From positions 162,684 through 226,683 of the forward strand of contig NZ_JAFMPY010000007.1 of the NCBI RefSeq assembly GCF_017353515.1: DNA of 64,000 bases, written 5' to 3'. The DNA comes from Jiella sonneratiae. Its GTDB lineage: Bacteria > Pseudomonadota > Alphaproteobacteria > Rhizobiales > Rhizobiaceae. Numbering within the stretch: the first letter of the stretch is position 1; each line of letters opens with the position of its first letter. A program made the translations under genes and the position numbers. The notes under the pieces are model-generated. The model did no database searches. It was not told the origin of the DNA and saw only the letters and a program-made list of their open reading frames with translations. Positions 9,454 to 15,475 of the stretch are shown here, piece by piece.

Positions 9454-9741
9454 ACTCGGCGCGGCGCCGCCGGCTGGGAGCTCGCGCAGGGCCGGTCGAA
9501 GCGCTTTGCCGGGCTCTTTTCTTTTTCCCCGGACTTTGCTATGCGAAGCGCCGAATTCCCGTCATGTCGGTGTTTCGACTGTCCGGTCCTTCAGCGGCCG
9601 TGCGATGCGAGTGCCACGACGCCTTTCGGGAAAGCTCCCGGACTGCCGGCCCCGCCGGCGCGGCCGGACCAGAGAGACAGACGAACAGACGAGACCGGCA
9701 CAAGGCGCCGCAGGCCGCTTTCGCCGGACATGGAGAACAGC

Positions 9742-9921
9742 ATGGCCGTACCCAAGCGGAAAACATCCCCGTCCAAGCGCGGCATGCGCCGCTCGGCGGA
9801 CGCCCTCAAGGCGCCGACCTACATCGAGGACAAGAACTCCGGCGAACTGCGCCGCCCGCACCACATCGACCTGAAGACCGGCATGTACCGCGGCAAGCAG
9901 ATCCTCGCCGTCAAGGACTGA
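9742..9921 (+). CDS. rpmF: 50S ribosomal protein L32
   Basis: Small ribosomal protein of the large subunit, 59 residues ([20 protein letters not shown]). The arginine/lysine-rich N-terminus and [16 protein letters not shown] end are typical. It lacks the zinc-binding cysteine pairs, so it is the zinc-independent C- type. GGAGA lies five bases before the ATG. In enterobacteria rpmF sits between a DUF177 gene and plsX; here those genes are 23 kb away (33.3-35.0 kb) and rpmF stands alone between mtgA and a strong terminator, as in other alphaproteobacteria. Confidence 0.97.
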   Translation: MAVPKRKTSPSKRGMRRSADALKAPTYIEDKNSGELRRPHHIDLKTGMYRGKQILAVKD

Positions 9922-9950
9922 GCTTCGGCGCCGTCGAAGCCGTGATTTTG

Positions 9951-9980
9951 GAAAAGAGCCGGGTCCGCCCGGCTCTTTTC
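9951..9980 (+). terminator. Intrinsic terminator after rpmF
   Basis: Perfect 13-bp inverted repeat (gaaaagagccggg and its complement) around a four-base loop. The right arm ends in CTCTTTTC followed by GTTT. It begins 29 bases after the rpmF stop codon. The A-rich start makes it usable in both directions, so it may also shield the housekeeping genes from the accessory region to the right. Confidence 0.9.
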
Positions 9981-10347
9981 GTTTGGGGAAGGCTTACCTG
10001 CCGGCCGGTCACGCGGGTGGTTGCGACCGGCGGACAGAGGTGGCCTCGGATTTTTGACCTCGGGATCACCCGCATCAAGGCCCGCAGCCTCATGGCCGAA
10101 CAGTTCGAGGCGGCGGAAGGCCAGACCCTCTATCACGGGGGCAAGAAGCTCGACGAGGACAATTACCGCGCGCAGATCGAAGTAGAGAATAGGGACGCGC
10201 CCGCAGCGCGGAGAGCAGCGGTCCCCGCGGCAGCTATCGCGCCGCCGCCTCCCGAACCCCGCGGGACCGTGCCAGCCCGGCCGGCCCGTAAGAACCGTGA
10301 ATAGTCTCTTGATGAGCACGTTCGCAAAAGAGACCGCTGCCGGCTAA

Positions 10348-10578
10348 AGCCGGCAGGCGGCCCGGCCGCCCGCCGCCTTCGACGCGGCGAAGTACGAGGC
10401 GACGCTGGACGAGTCGGACCTGAGCGCGGCGCAAGAGCGCAAATTCCTCGAAACGCTCTGGCAGATCATAGTCCAGTTCGTCGATCTCGGCTTCGGCTTC
10501 CACCCGCTCCAATCTATCCCCAGCGGAGAGGATGGCAGGGCGATTTCACTCGATGCGCTGCTCGCCTGCATGGCATAA
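10348..10578 (+). pseudogene. Remnant of a small recombinase-associated hypothetical gene (5' end lost)
   Basis: An open frame of 76 codons with no usable start codon, bounded on the left by an in-frame stop at 10345. The encoded text (FDAAKYEATLDESDLSAAQE, then FLETLWQIIVQFVDLGFGFH) reads like real protein, and I recall similar small proteins next to serine recombinases in this order. A truncated serine recombinase starts 71 bases later, which supports this. I treat it as a fossil of the same mobile element. Confidence in the family link is modest. Confidence 0.45.
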
Positions 10579-10649
10579 TCGGGCCTTTCCAAAACCGAAG
10601 ATGATGCAGCCTCACACCCGCACCGGGCGAAAGGCGGAAAAGAGGTGTC

Positions 10650-10775
10650 ATGAGAGCCATCGACACTGAAATCCCGCCCGGCAGCAAAGCCGTCATTTAT
10701 GCCCGCGTCTCGTCGGCCGCGCAGATCAAGCGCGGCGACGGGATCGGCTCCCAGATGACGCGCTGCCGGGAATAG
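10650..10775 (+). pseudogene. Serine recombinase (resolvase) N-terminal fragment
   Basis: A 41-codon frame (MRAIDTEIPPGSKAVIYARV, then SSAAQIKRGDGIGSQMTRCR) that ends at a TAG. It contains the serine-recombinase start motif YARVSS, where the last-but-one Ser is the catalytic nucleophile position, and the following S(Q)xxxxR segment. Full-length large serine recombinases have about 500-600 residues, so nearly everything after the first strand and helix is missing. The sequence changes character at about 10775, where unrelated lower-GC DNA begins. It marks the breakpoint of an older insertion or deletion. Confidence 0.75.
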
Positions 10776-11067
10776 GCCACATGGCGCCGACGCTTAGCGC
10801 TCCAGCGAGGTCACCCATCAGGTGGGCGCGCTTGAGATCAGCGCGCCAGATGGCGTCGTGGTCAGGTGGGGCCGCGAGGCGCAGCGCCGTCAGCATCTCC
10901 CCGACCTCGGCGAGGTTCACGAGAATCGCCAGCGCCGGGCGACGATCTACTAGGTGCCTTCGACGACGGGCCTGCCGCTCTGCGGGAGTCATAGCACGGG
11001 CATCGGATCGAACGGCGGGGCGCCCGCGACGAGGCTCGAAGGGAGGGGCAGAGTCGGGCACTGACAT
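10726..11067 (-). CDS. Hypothetical protein, arginine-rich, C-terminus running across the recombinase breakpoint
   Basis: A 113-codon frame (start ATG 11067 behind GGAG; an alternative ATG is at 11112). The N-terminal part contains PRRGRPAVRSDARAMTPAER, a style common in small phage and plasmid proteins (GRP...MTPAERQARRRR), then a helix-like segment AILVNLAEVGEMLTALRLAA. The last 16 or so codons lie inside the serine-recombinase fragment on the opposite strand, so the natural C-terminus has probably been replaced at the breakpoint. It is divergent from the P63C gene and shares its upstream region. Function unknown. Confidence 0.4.
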   Translation of the reverse strand: MSVPDSAPPFEPRRGRPAVRSDARAMTPAERQARRRRHLVDRRPALAILVNLAEVGEMLTALRLAAPPDHDAIWRADLKRAHLMGDLAGALSVGAMWPIPGSASSGSRSRRRA

Positions 11068-11144
11068 ATCTCCGTGAGTCACGAAATGGCTTGGGGACGC
11101 ATGCGTTTTCATGCTTGCTACTGTAAGCATTGTCTGCAAAGCAT

Positions 11145-11160
11145 GCTTGCATGAGCAAGC
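11145..11160. promoter_or_regulatory. Inverted repeat in the promoter region of the P63C gene
   Basis: GCTTGC-atga-GCAAGC ends immediately before the AAGGAG ribosome binding site of the gene starting at 11174. Further GCAT/GCTTGC words occur just upstream (from 11110), forming a short palindromic cluster. It could be a repressor operator or an RNA hairpin affecting translation; the sequence alone does not decide. Confidence 0.4.
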
Positions 11161-11173
11161 AAGGAGAATCGTG

Positions 11174-12196
11174 GTGTCGGATATCCAAAGCAAAGGTGGA
11201 CGCGCACGCGCAAAGGCTCTTTCGTCGTCCGCGCGAAGCGCGATCGCGCGTGCGGGTGCACAAGCACGATGGGCGAAGGCCGATCCTGCGCGACAGAAGC
11301 TTCCGAAAGCGATCTGCGGATCGCAAGCCCGTCCTCTCGTGATCGGTGACATCGCGATTCCCGCGTATGTTCTCGATGACGAGCGCCGCGTCCTTACCGT
11401 GGCAGGAATCTCTGACGGCATGGCGATGGCCCGCGGCGGCTCCGAAGTGAAGGGGCTAAATCGGTTCGAACTCTTCGTCTCCCGGGAACGCATTCGACCT
11501 CACGTCTCGGAGGAACTTGCGAAGAAGATCGGCTCGCCGATCGTATTCGTCACTCCAACCGGATCGAAGGCTTACGGCTATGACGCGGAAGTGCTCGTCG
11601 AGCTATGCGAGGCGGTTCTTCGTGCAAGGGAGTCTCCTGAAGGCATCCAGAAGCAGCAGGAACGGATCGCACAGAGATGTGAGGTTCTTGTTCGAGGTCT
11701 AGCGCGCGTGGGCATCGTCGCCCTCGTCGATGAGGCGACAGGTTATCAGGAGATTCGAACCCGTGATGCGCTTTCCAAGATCCTTGAAGCGTACATCTCG
11801 AAGGAACTACTGCCGTGGACGGAACGGTTCCCTCTCCAGTTTTACGAGGAGATGTACCGCCTACTAGATTGGGATCTGAACCCCGCCAGCAGGGGTAAGC
11901 CCGGATACGTGGGGAAGCTGACGAACGCGCTCGTTTACGATCGCCTACCCGAGGGTGTCCTGACGGAACTAAAGGCCAGCAACCCTGTCGACCCGGAAAC
12001 GGGCCGGCGCCGTTTCAAGCACCACCAGTTCCTCACGCAGGACGTCGGGAACCCGCACTTGGAGAAGCACCTTGCGAAGGTGATAGGGCTCATGCAGGCC
12101 GCTGACACGTGGGGAGACTTCAAGCGAATGTTCAGGCGAGTGTTCAAGACGGACCAGAGGCCGCGGAAGACTGGCCGCGGCTCCGTCACCATCTGA
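11174..12196 (+). CDS. P63C domain-containing protein
   Basis: A 340-residue protein with a central-to-C-terminal P63C domain, a family of unknown function found in phage and mobile-element proteins. Supporting text includes RFELFVSRERIRPHVSEEL, SPIVFVTPTGSKAYGYDAEV and KELLPWTERFPLQFYEEMYR. GTG at 11174 is chosen because AAGGAG lies seven bases upstream; GTG at 11171 is an alternative. The N-terminus is basic (SKGGRARAKALSSSARSAIA). Base composition is lower in G+C than the flanking housekeeping genes, and it lies between a broken serine recombinase and the attL of the 18-kb element, so it is acquired DNA. Role unknown. Confidence 0.8.
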   Translation: MSDIQSKGGRARAKALSSSARSAIARAGAQARWAKADPARQKLPKAICGSQARPLVIGDIAIPAYVLDDERRVLTVAGISDGMAMARGGSEVKGLNRFELFVSRERIRPHVSEELAKKIGSPIVFVTPTGSKAYGYDAEVLVELCEAVLRARESPEGIQKQQERIAQRCEVLVRGLARVGIVALVDEATGYQEIRTRDALSKILEAYISKELLPWTERFPLQFYEEMYRLLDWDLNPASRGKPGYVGKLTNALVYDRLPEGVLTELKASNPVDPETGRRRFKHHQFLTQDVGNPHLEKHLAKVIGLMQAADTWGDFKRMFRRVFKTDQRPRKTGRGSVTI

Positions 12197-12279
12197 CCGA
12201 GGTAACCCCCTCCCGGTCCTAAAGACCGCCGCGAAGGAAACTCGTGGCGATCCAATCAGACTGTCTGCCGTCAACTATG

Positions 12280-12300
12280 TTGGTCTAAACTTGGTCTAAA
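12280..12300. repeat. Tandem TTGGTCTAAA repeat left of attL
   Basis: TTGGTCTAAA occurs twice at an 11-base period (12280-12289 and 12291-12300), about 75 bases outside attL. One helical turn of spacing suggests a protein-binding site, perhaps an arm site left by an earlier integration at the same tRNA. The surrounding 12197-12375 has no gene that I can support. Confidence 0.35.
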
Positions 12301-12375
12301 TCGCGGAGACGCCGACGAGCTTGCACCAAGTCGCCGTCACAGCGGCAAATTCTACCAGCAAACTCAAAAAGTTAA

Positions 12376-12421
12376 TGGCGCGCCCGAAAGGATTCGAACC
12401 TCTGACCCCCAGATTCGTAGT
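12376..12421. repeat. attL: 46-bp copy of the tRNA-Arg(ACG) 3' half
   Basis: Identical over 46 bases to 30375-30420, the part of tRNA-Arg(ACG) from the anticodon loop to the encoded CCA. Sequence identity stops at both ends (12375 and 12422). This is the displaced original 3' end of the tRNA gene and marks the left junction of the integrated element. The integrase gene starts 151 bases to the right, as usual for tRNA-targeting tyrosine integrases. Confidence 0.93.
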
Positions 12422-12506
12422 ATGAAGGTCAAGCCGTTTCAAGATTTCGCATCACGTTGCAGAAGCCTTGATTTTCAGGGCCTTCCGGCTATTCTGTCGT
12501 TTCAGG

Positions 12507-12548
12507 TGGTCACTTTATGTGGCATGCAGTTGCCGAAAAATGTGACCA
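12507..12548. promoter_or_regulatory. Candidate integrase arm-type sites, left end
   Basis: The heptamer GTGACCA occurs inverted at 12507-12513 (TGGTCAC) and direct at 12542-12548, between attL and the integrase start. The same heptamer occurs twice just inside attR (30308-30314 and 30319-30325). Shared short words at both inner ends of an element are what integrase arm-binding sites look like. The same region also carries the TGTGGCATG...GAAAAA block shared with the alpA upstream region. Confidence 0.45.
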
Positions 12549-12572
12549 CGACGAGACCATAGGAGGCGAGGG

Positions 12573-13889
12573 ATGCCGAAGGTCAATCTCACCGATGCGT
12601 TCTGCAGGAGCGCGAAAGCTGAGGACGGAAAAGTCACCGAGTTCGCCGATGCCAAGGAAAGGGGCTTGGCGCTCCGTGTCACGCCAAACGTCGCTCGCTC
12701 CTGGACTTTTAGATATCGCAATGCAGCCGGCAAGCAGAAACGGATCTCGCTCGGCCGGCTGGATGAATTGTCCCTCGCCGCTGCAAGGGCAAAGGCTGCA
12801 CAAACTCGCGTAGACATTCTCAACGGCTTGGATCCCGCCGATATGAGATTGGCGGCGAAGTTCGCCTTCCTAGAGCACGAAAAGCTGGAGACCATCGGTG
12901 AAATTGCCGAGCGCTATATGGCGGCAGCTGTCGACGGAGCGCATCGGTTCTTCAAGAACGAAGAAAGGCCGAAGAAGGCGAGCACGCTGGCGAACGAGTG
13001 GTATTACCTCAATCGCTTTATCATCCCAGATCTTGGCAAGGCGAAACTCGATCATCTGAATCGGCATTCCCTCCAAGAGTACATCGATAGCGTCAGGGCG
13101 AAGCATTCGAAAAGCTCCGCCCGTCAGTGTTACGTGCTGTTGAAGGGTATCTACGGCTATGCAGTGTGGAAGGAGCATTGCGCGGCCGACCCAATGCAGT
13201 TCGTGTCCGCTCCCGGCTTCAAGGATCGCAAACGCCTCCTGTCCGATGCTGAGATCATGAAGGTCTGGCTAGGGCTGATGCATGCTGAAATGTGCGCCGG
13301 CCTCTCGATCAGTCGTCCGGTTGCCCTCGCCTTGATGCTTTGCCTCGTCACCGCTCAGCGGAGAGGTGAAATCTCCGGTTTGAGGAAGGACGAAATCGAC
13401 CTCAATCAGGAGTACTGGATTCTGCCAGAGGAGCGCTCTAAGAACCGCACCGCTCACGTCGCGCCGCTTTCCGCCATGGCCACCAACCTCATCGAGGCGG
13501 CATGGTCTCTCTCGGGCGATTCTCCGTACCTCTTTCCCTCACCTCGGAAGAAGGACAAGCCGATCACAGGTCACTCGCTTTCCCGCGCGTTCAACCGGTT
13601 GACGAAATGGTTCGGGATCTCGGATTGCCGCGTTCACGACCTTCGGCGCACTGCCTCGACCACCATGGTAGGCATTGGCGTAAGTGCGGCCACGGTATCG
13701 CGGATTCTGAACCACACCACGCGCGAGGAAGGCGAGGCGCAGGCGACGAAAAAGTCCTACAACCTCTATGCCTATCTCCCTGAGAAGCGTTCCGGGCTTG
13801 ACCGATGGGATGCTCACCTCTCGAAGATCATCAAGAGGCAGGAGCGCCCGAAGTTTGGTCAATACGACCTGGCGGGGGTGGGACAGTGA
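12573..13889 (+). CDS. int: Tyrosine integrase with DUF4102-type N-terminal arm-binding domain
   Basis: Site-specific recombinase that integrates the element at the tRNA-Arg 3' end. The 438-residue protein has an N-terminal DUF4102-like region (KVNLTDAFCRSAKAEDGKVT, GLALRVTPN, SLGRLDELSLAAARAKA), a core-binding SAM-like domain (about 110-200) and a C-terminal catalytic domain. Catalytic residues visible are Arg near 264 (TAQRRGEISGLR), the HDLRR box near 353, and the Tyr nucleophile in KKSYNLYAYLPEKR near 398. It lies 151 bases inside attL and its GTGA stop overlaps the next start. The family and position explain the 46-bp repeats. Full length, no damage seen. Confidence 0.95.
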   Translation: MPKVNLTDAFCRSAKAEDGKVTEFADAKERGLALRVTPNVARSWTFRYRNAAGKQKRISLGRLDELSLAAARAKAAQTRVDILNGLDPADMRLAAKFAFLEHEKLETIGEIAERYMAAAVDGAHRFFKNEERPKKASTLANEWYYLNRFIIPDLGKAKLDHLNRHSLQEYIDSVRAKHSKSSARQCYVLLKGIYGYAVWKEHCAADPMQFVSAPGFKDRKRLLSDAEIMKVWLGLMHAEMCAGLSISRPVALALMLCLVTAQRRGEISGLRKDEIDLNQEYWILPEERSKNRTAHVAPLSAMATNLIEAAWSLSGDSPYLFPSPRKKDKPITGHSLSRAFNRLTKWFGISDCRVHDLRRTASTTMVGIGVSAATVSRILNHTTREEGEAQATKKSYNLYAYLPEKRSGLDRWDAHLSKIIKRQERPKFGQYDLAGVGQ

Positions 13890-14320
13890 CGAACCTGCTT
13901 CGATTCTCGATCGAGTTTGCCCTCTCCGAAGGGCGGACAGACGATGCTATCGAGATCTTCTGTGAGGCGCTGCGCTCCCCCAATGGCGCTGACTTGGACA
14001 CGCAGCGCCTTCTAGCAGAGATGATCGATCCGAACGGTGCATCCGACCACCGGTTCAAAAACCTAAAGCGCCGGGGTCCGGGGCGAAGGCCCTCTTCGGA
14101 CTGGATCGCGATCGCCCAAGACATAGAAGAACGGGTGGAACTTGGTGATCCGGTCGAATCCGCGGTGAGCCGTGTCATGGCCGAGAGAGGCATCAGCCGA
14201 GCCACAGTCTTCGATGCTCGTGCCAAGCTTCAGGAGGTGAAGAAAGTCGAGGCCGAGAACGTTTCATACGACGACGAGGAAGACCCTCGCTTCGCTTCAC
14301 GAAGTATGGAGAATTCGTAG
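13886..14320 (+). CDS. Hypothetical element protein
   Basis: A 144-residue protein of unknown function. The GTG start at 13886 overlaps the integrase stop as GTGA and GGGGGTGGGA precedes it, so it is translationally coupled to int. The N-terminal half is acidic and helical (IEFALSEGRTDDAIEIFCEA); the centre has a basic patch (LKRRGPGRRPSSD); and the C-terminal half (VSRVMAERGISRATVFDARA) resembles a small helix-turn-helix of the kind that recognises DNA, where the phrase GISRATV would be the turn. It could be a regulator or recombination-directionality partner for the integrase; this is inference. Confidence 0.65.
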   Translation: MTNLLRFSIEFALSEGRTDDAIEIFCEALRSPNGADLDTQRLLAEMIDPNGASDHRFKNLKRRGPGRRPSSDWIAIAQDIEERVELGDPVESAVSRVMAERGISRATVFDARAKLQEVKKVEAENVSYDDEEDPRFASRSMENS

Positions 14321-14354
14321 GTTTTCCTGGACTGTGGCATGTCCAGAAAAACCT
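14319..14354. other. Stem-loop between the integrase operon and alpA
   Basis: Arms of 14 bases (14319-14332 and 14341-14354) pair with one mismatch around an 8-base loop, TGTGGCAT. It overlaps the stop codon of the preceding gene. There is no T-tract on either strand, so it is not a textbook terminator, but it could slow transcription or be an operator. Loop and right arm form part of a motif shared with the region upstream of int. Confidence 0.5.
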
Positions 14355-14441
14355 GACCATTTCGAATACCCGCTTTTGCTTGCAAGCAGTTTCATACTGT
14401 AAGAAATGGACGATCACCTTTCGCAGAGATCGAGGTGATCC

Positions 14442-14652
14442 ATGTCCGAAGTCCTTGCCGCAGCGCGAAGCTCCTCCGCCCTCATGTCGTCGAAGGAGGT
14501 CACCGAGTAACCTTGGGATTTCCCGATGCACCCTGTGGCGAATGGAGCGGAACGGCGACTTCCCGCCGGCTATTCCAGTCGGGCCGAAATCCAAGCGCTG
14601 GCGCCGCACTGATATCGAGATGCACCTGAAGCGGCTGCAGGGAGCCGCATGA
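14442..14652 (+). pseudogene. AlpA-family excisionase/HTH regulator gene, frameshifted
   Basis: Two frames together give a normal AlpA-type protein of about 69 residues. The first runs from ATG 14442 (MSEVLAAARSSSALMSSKEV) to a TAA at 14508. The second continues one base later as NLGISRCTLWRMERNGDFPP, then AIPVGPKSKRWRRTDIEMHL, to the stop at 14650. Removing one base near 14508 (the T) joins KEVTE to NLGISR, the expected helix-turn-helix. AlpA proteins activate integrase or excision in P4-like elements. The lesion is either a true inactivating insertion or a sequencing error; nothing suggests programmed frameshifting. The stop overlaps the next start as ATGA, so translation could still restart downstream. 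Confidence 0.8.
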
Positions 14653-15110
14653 TGGTTGCCGCCGACGAAAAGGGCGGCGCAGTCCGCCAAGACCGCACCG
14701 CCCCGGGTTCGCTCACCGGGGCCAAGCCTTCGGGCTCCGATAGTGCGAGAGATAGAGCAGCGGGCGCGGGCCGCACAAACGATCGCCCGTCATCTACGCA
14801 AATCGCAGCGAATATCGCCGCACGGCTCGGGTCGGCCGAGGCTGTCCTCGCCGCGACGTCCGGCAAGCCGAAGAAGGCGCGGAAGCGAACGGAGCGAAAG
14901 CCGCCGCCTGAAACGGAAACCGCCACCCCAGGGTCGGACCGGGATGGCGGCGCAGATGATTTCCATGGCGGCGGAGATCGGGGCGGAAGATACCGCCGTC
15001 CAGCCCTCACGGCAATCCCATCGACGGAACATCCGGGCCACCTGGCTCGCGTCATCCGTCGCGACAATCGGCTTTACGCCGTCGGCGCCGTTCGGGAGGG
15101 CGAGCGATGA
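14649..15110 (+). CDS. Hypothetical element protein, low-complexity and basic
   Basis: A 153-codon frame tied to both neighbours by ATGA overlaps (14649-14652 and 15107-15110), which is the best argument that it is translated. The middle holds a helical stretch (STQIAANIAARLGSAEAVLA) and a basic run (GKPKKARKRTERKPPP); the end is HPGHLARVIRRDNRLYAVGA. An overlapping frame beginning at 14656 is also open and arginine-rich, so the true frame is not certain. No recognised domain. Confidence 0.45.
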   Translation: MMVAADEKGGAVRQDRTAPGSLTGAKPSGSDSARDRAAGAGRTNDRPSSTQIAANIAARLGSAEAVLAATSGKPKKARKRTERKPPPETETATPGSDRDGGADDFHGGGDRGGRYRRPALTAIPSTEHPGHLARVIRRDNRLYAVGAVREGER

Positions 15111-15475
15111 TCGATCCCGATGGCATGCTTGGGAAGGCAATATCGGACGCGTCGGATCGAGAGCTGGACACCGATCGCAAATTCTTCAGCGCCCGCCTCT
15201 GGCGATCCTATCGCATCAGGCCGACAGGGCCGGCCGAGGAGCTTGAGGCGCGGATTTACGATCCGGAATGGGAACCCGGGACGGAGATCTGGCGCCGGTG
15301 GACCCTTGTTCGCGCGCTCTCGCCGAAGATCCGCGTCAGGCACTTTTTCCGCTCGCCGAGAGACTTCACCCGCGACGTCGGCGAGGAAGAGGCGCGGCGG
15401 CTGTACCAAGAGCATTTTGCCGACGCCCGGGTCGATGAGCTTGCCGCACGCCTGCGGGAGCGGGGCATCATATGA
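15107..15475 (+). CDS. Hypothetical element protein
   Basis: 122 residues, unknown function. It overlaps the preceding stop (ATGA) and the following primase-like gene start (15472). The text is a balanced mix of charged and aromatic residues (DRKFFSARLWRSYRIRPTGP, IYDPEWEPGTEIWRRWTLVR), and the C-terminal helix EEEARRLYQEHFADARVDEL looks well ordered. The position directly before the replication protein suggests an accessory role in replication, but no motif supports a specific one. Confidence 0.65.
   Translation: MIDPDGMLGKAISDASDRELDTDRKFFSARLWRSYRIRPTGPAEELEARIYDPEWEPGTEIWRRWTLVRALSPKIRVRHFFRSPRDFTRDVGEEEARRLYQEHFADARVDELAARLRERGII

Noticed and set aside
9454..9741. Open frames between mtgA and rpmF
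   Set aside because: They cross the rpmF start in other frames and lack codon and ribosome-site support; the gap is probably the rpmF promoter and leader.
12376..12421. A second tRNA-Arg gene at the left end
   Set aside because: Only the 3' 46 bases of the tRNA are present; the acceptor 5' strand and D arm are missing, so it is an att copy.
14319..14354. The 14-bp hairpin as an intrinsic terminator of the integrase operon
   Set aside because: No T-tract follows on either strand; kept only as a stem-loop of unknown role.
14656..15246. An alternative 196-codon frame in the element
   Set aside because: Very Arg/Ser-rich, not coupled to neighbours and running into the next gene; the frame at 14649 with ATGA overlaps at both ends is preferred, though not certain.
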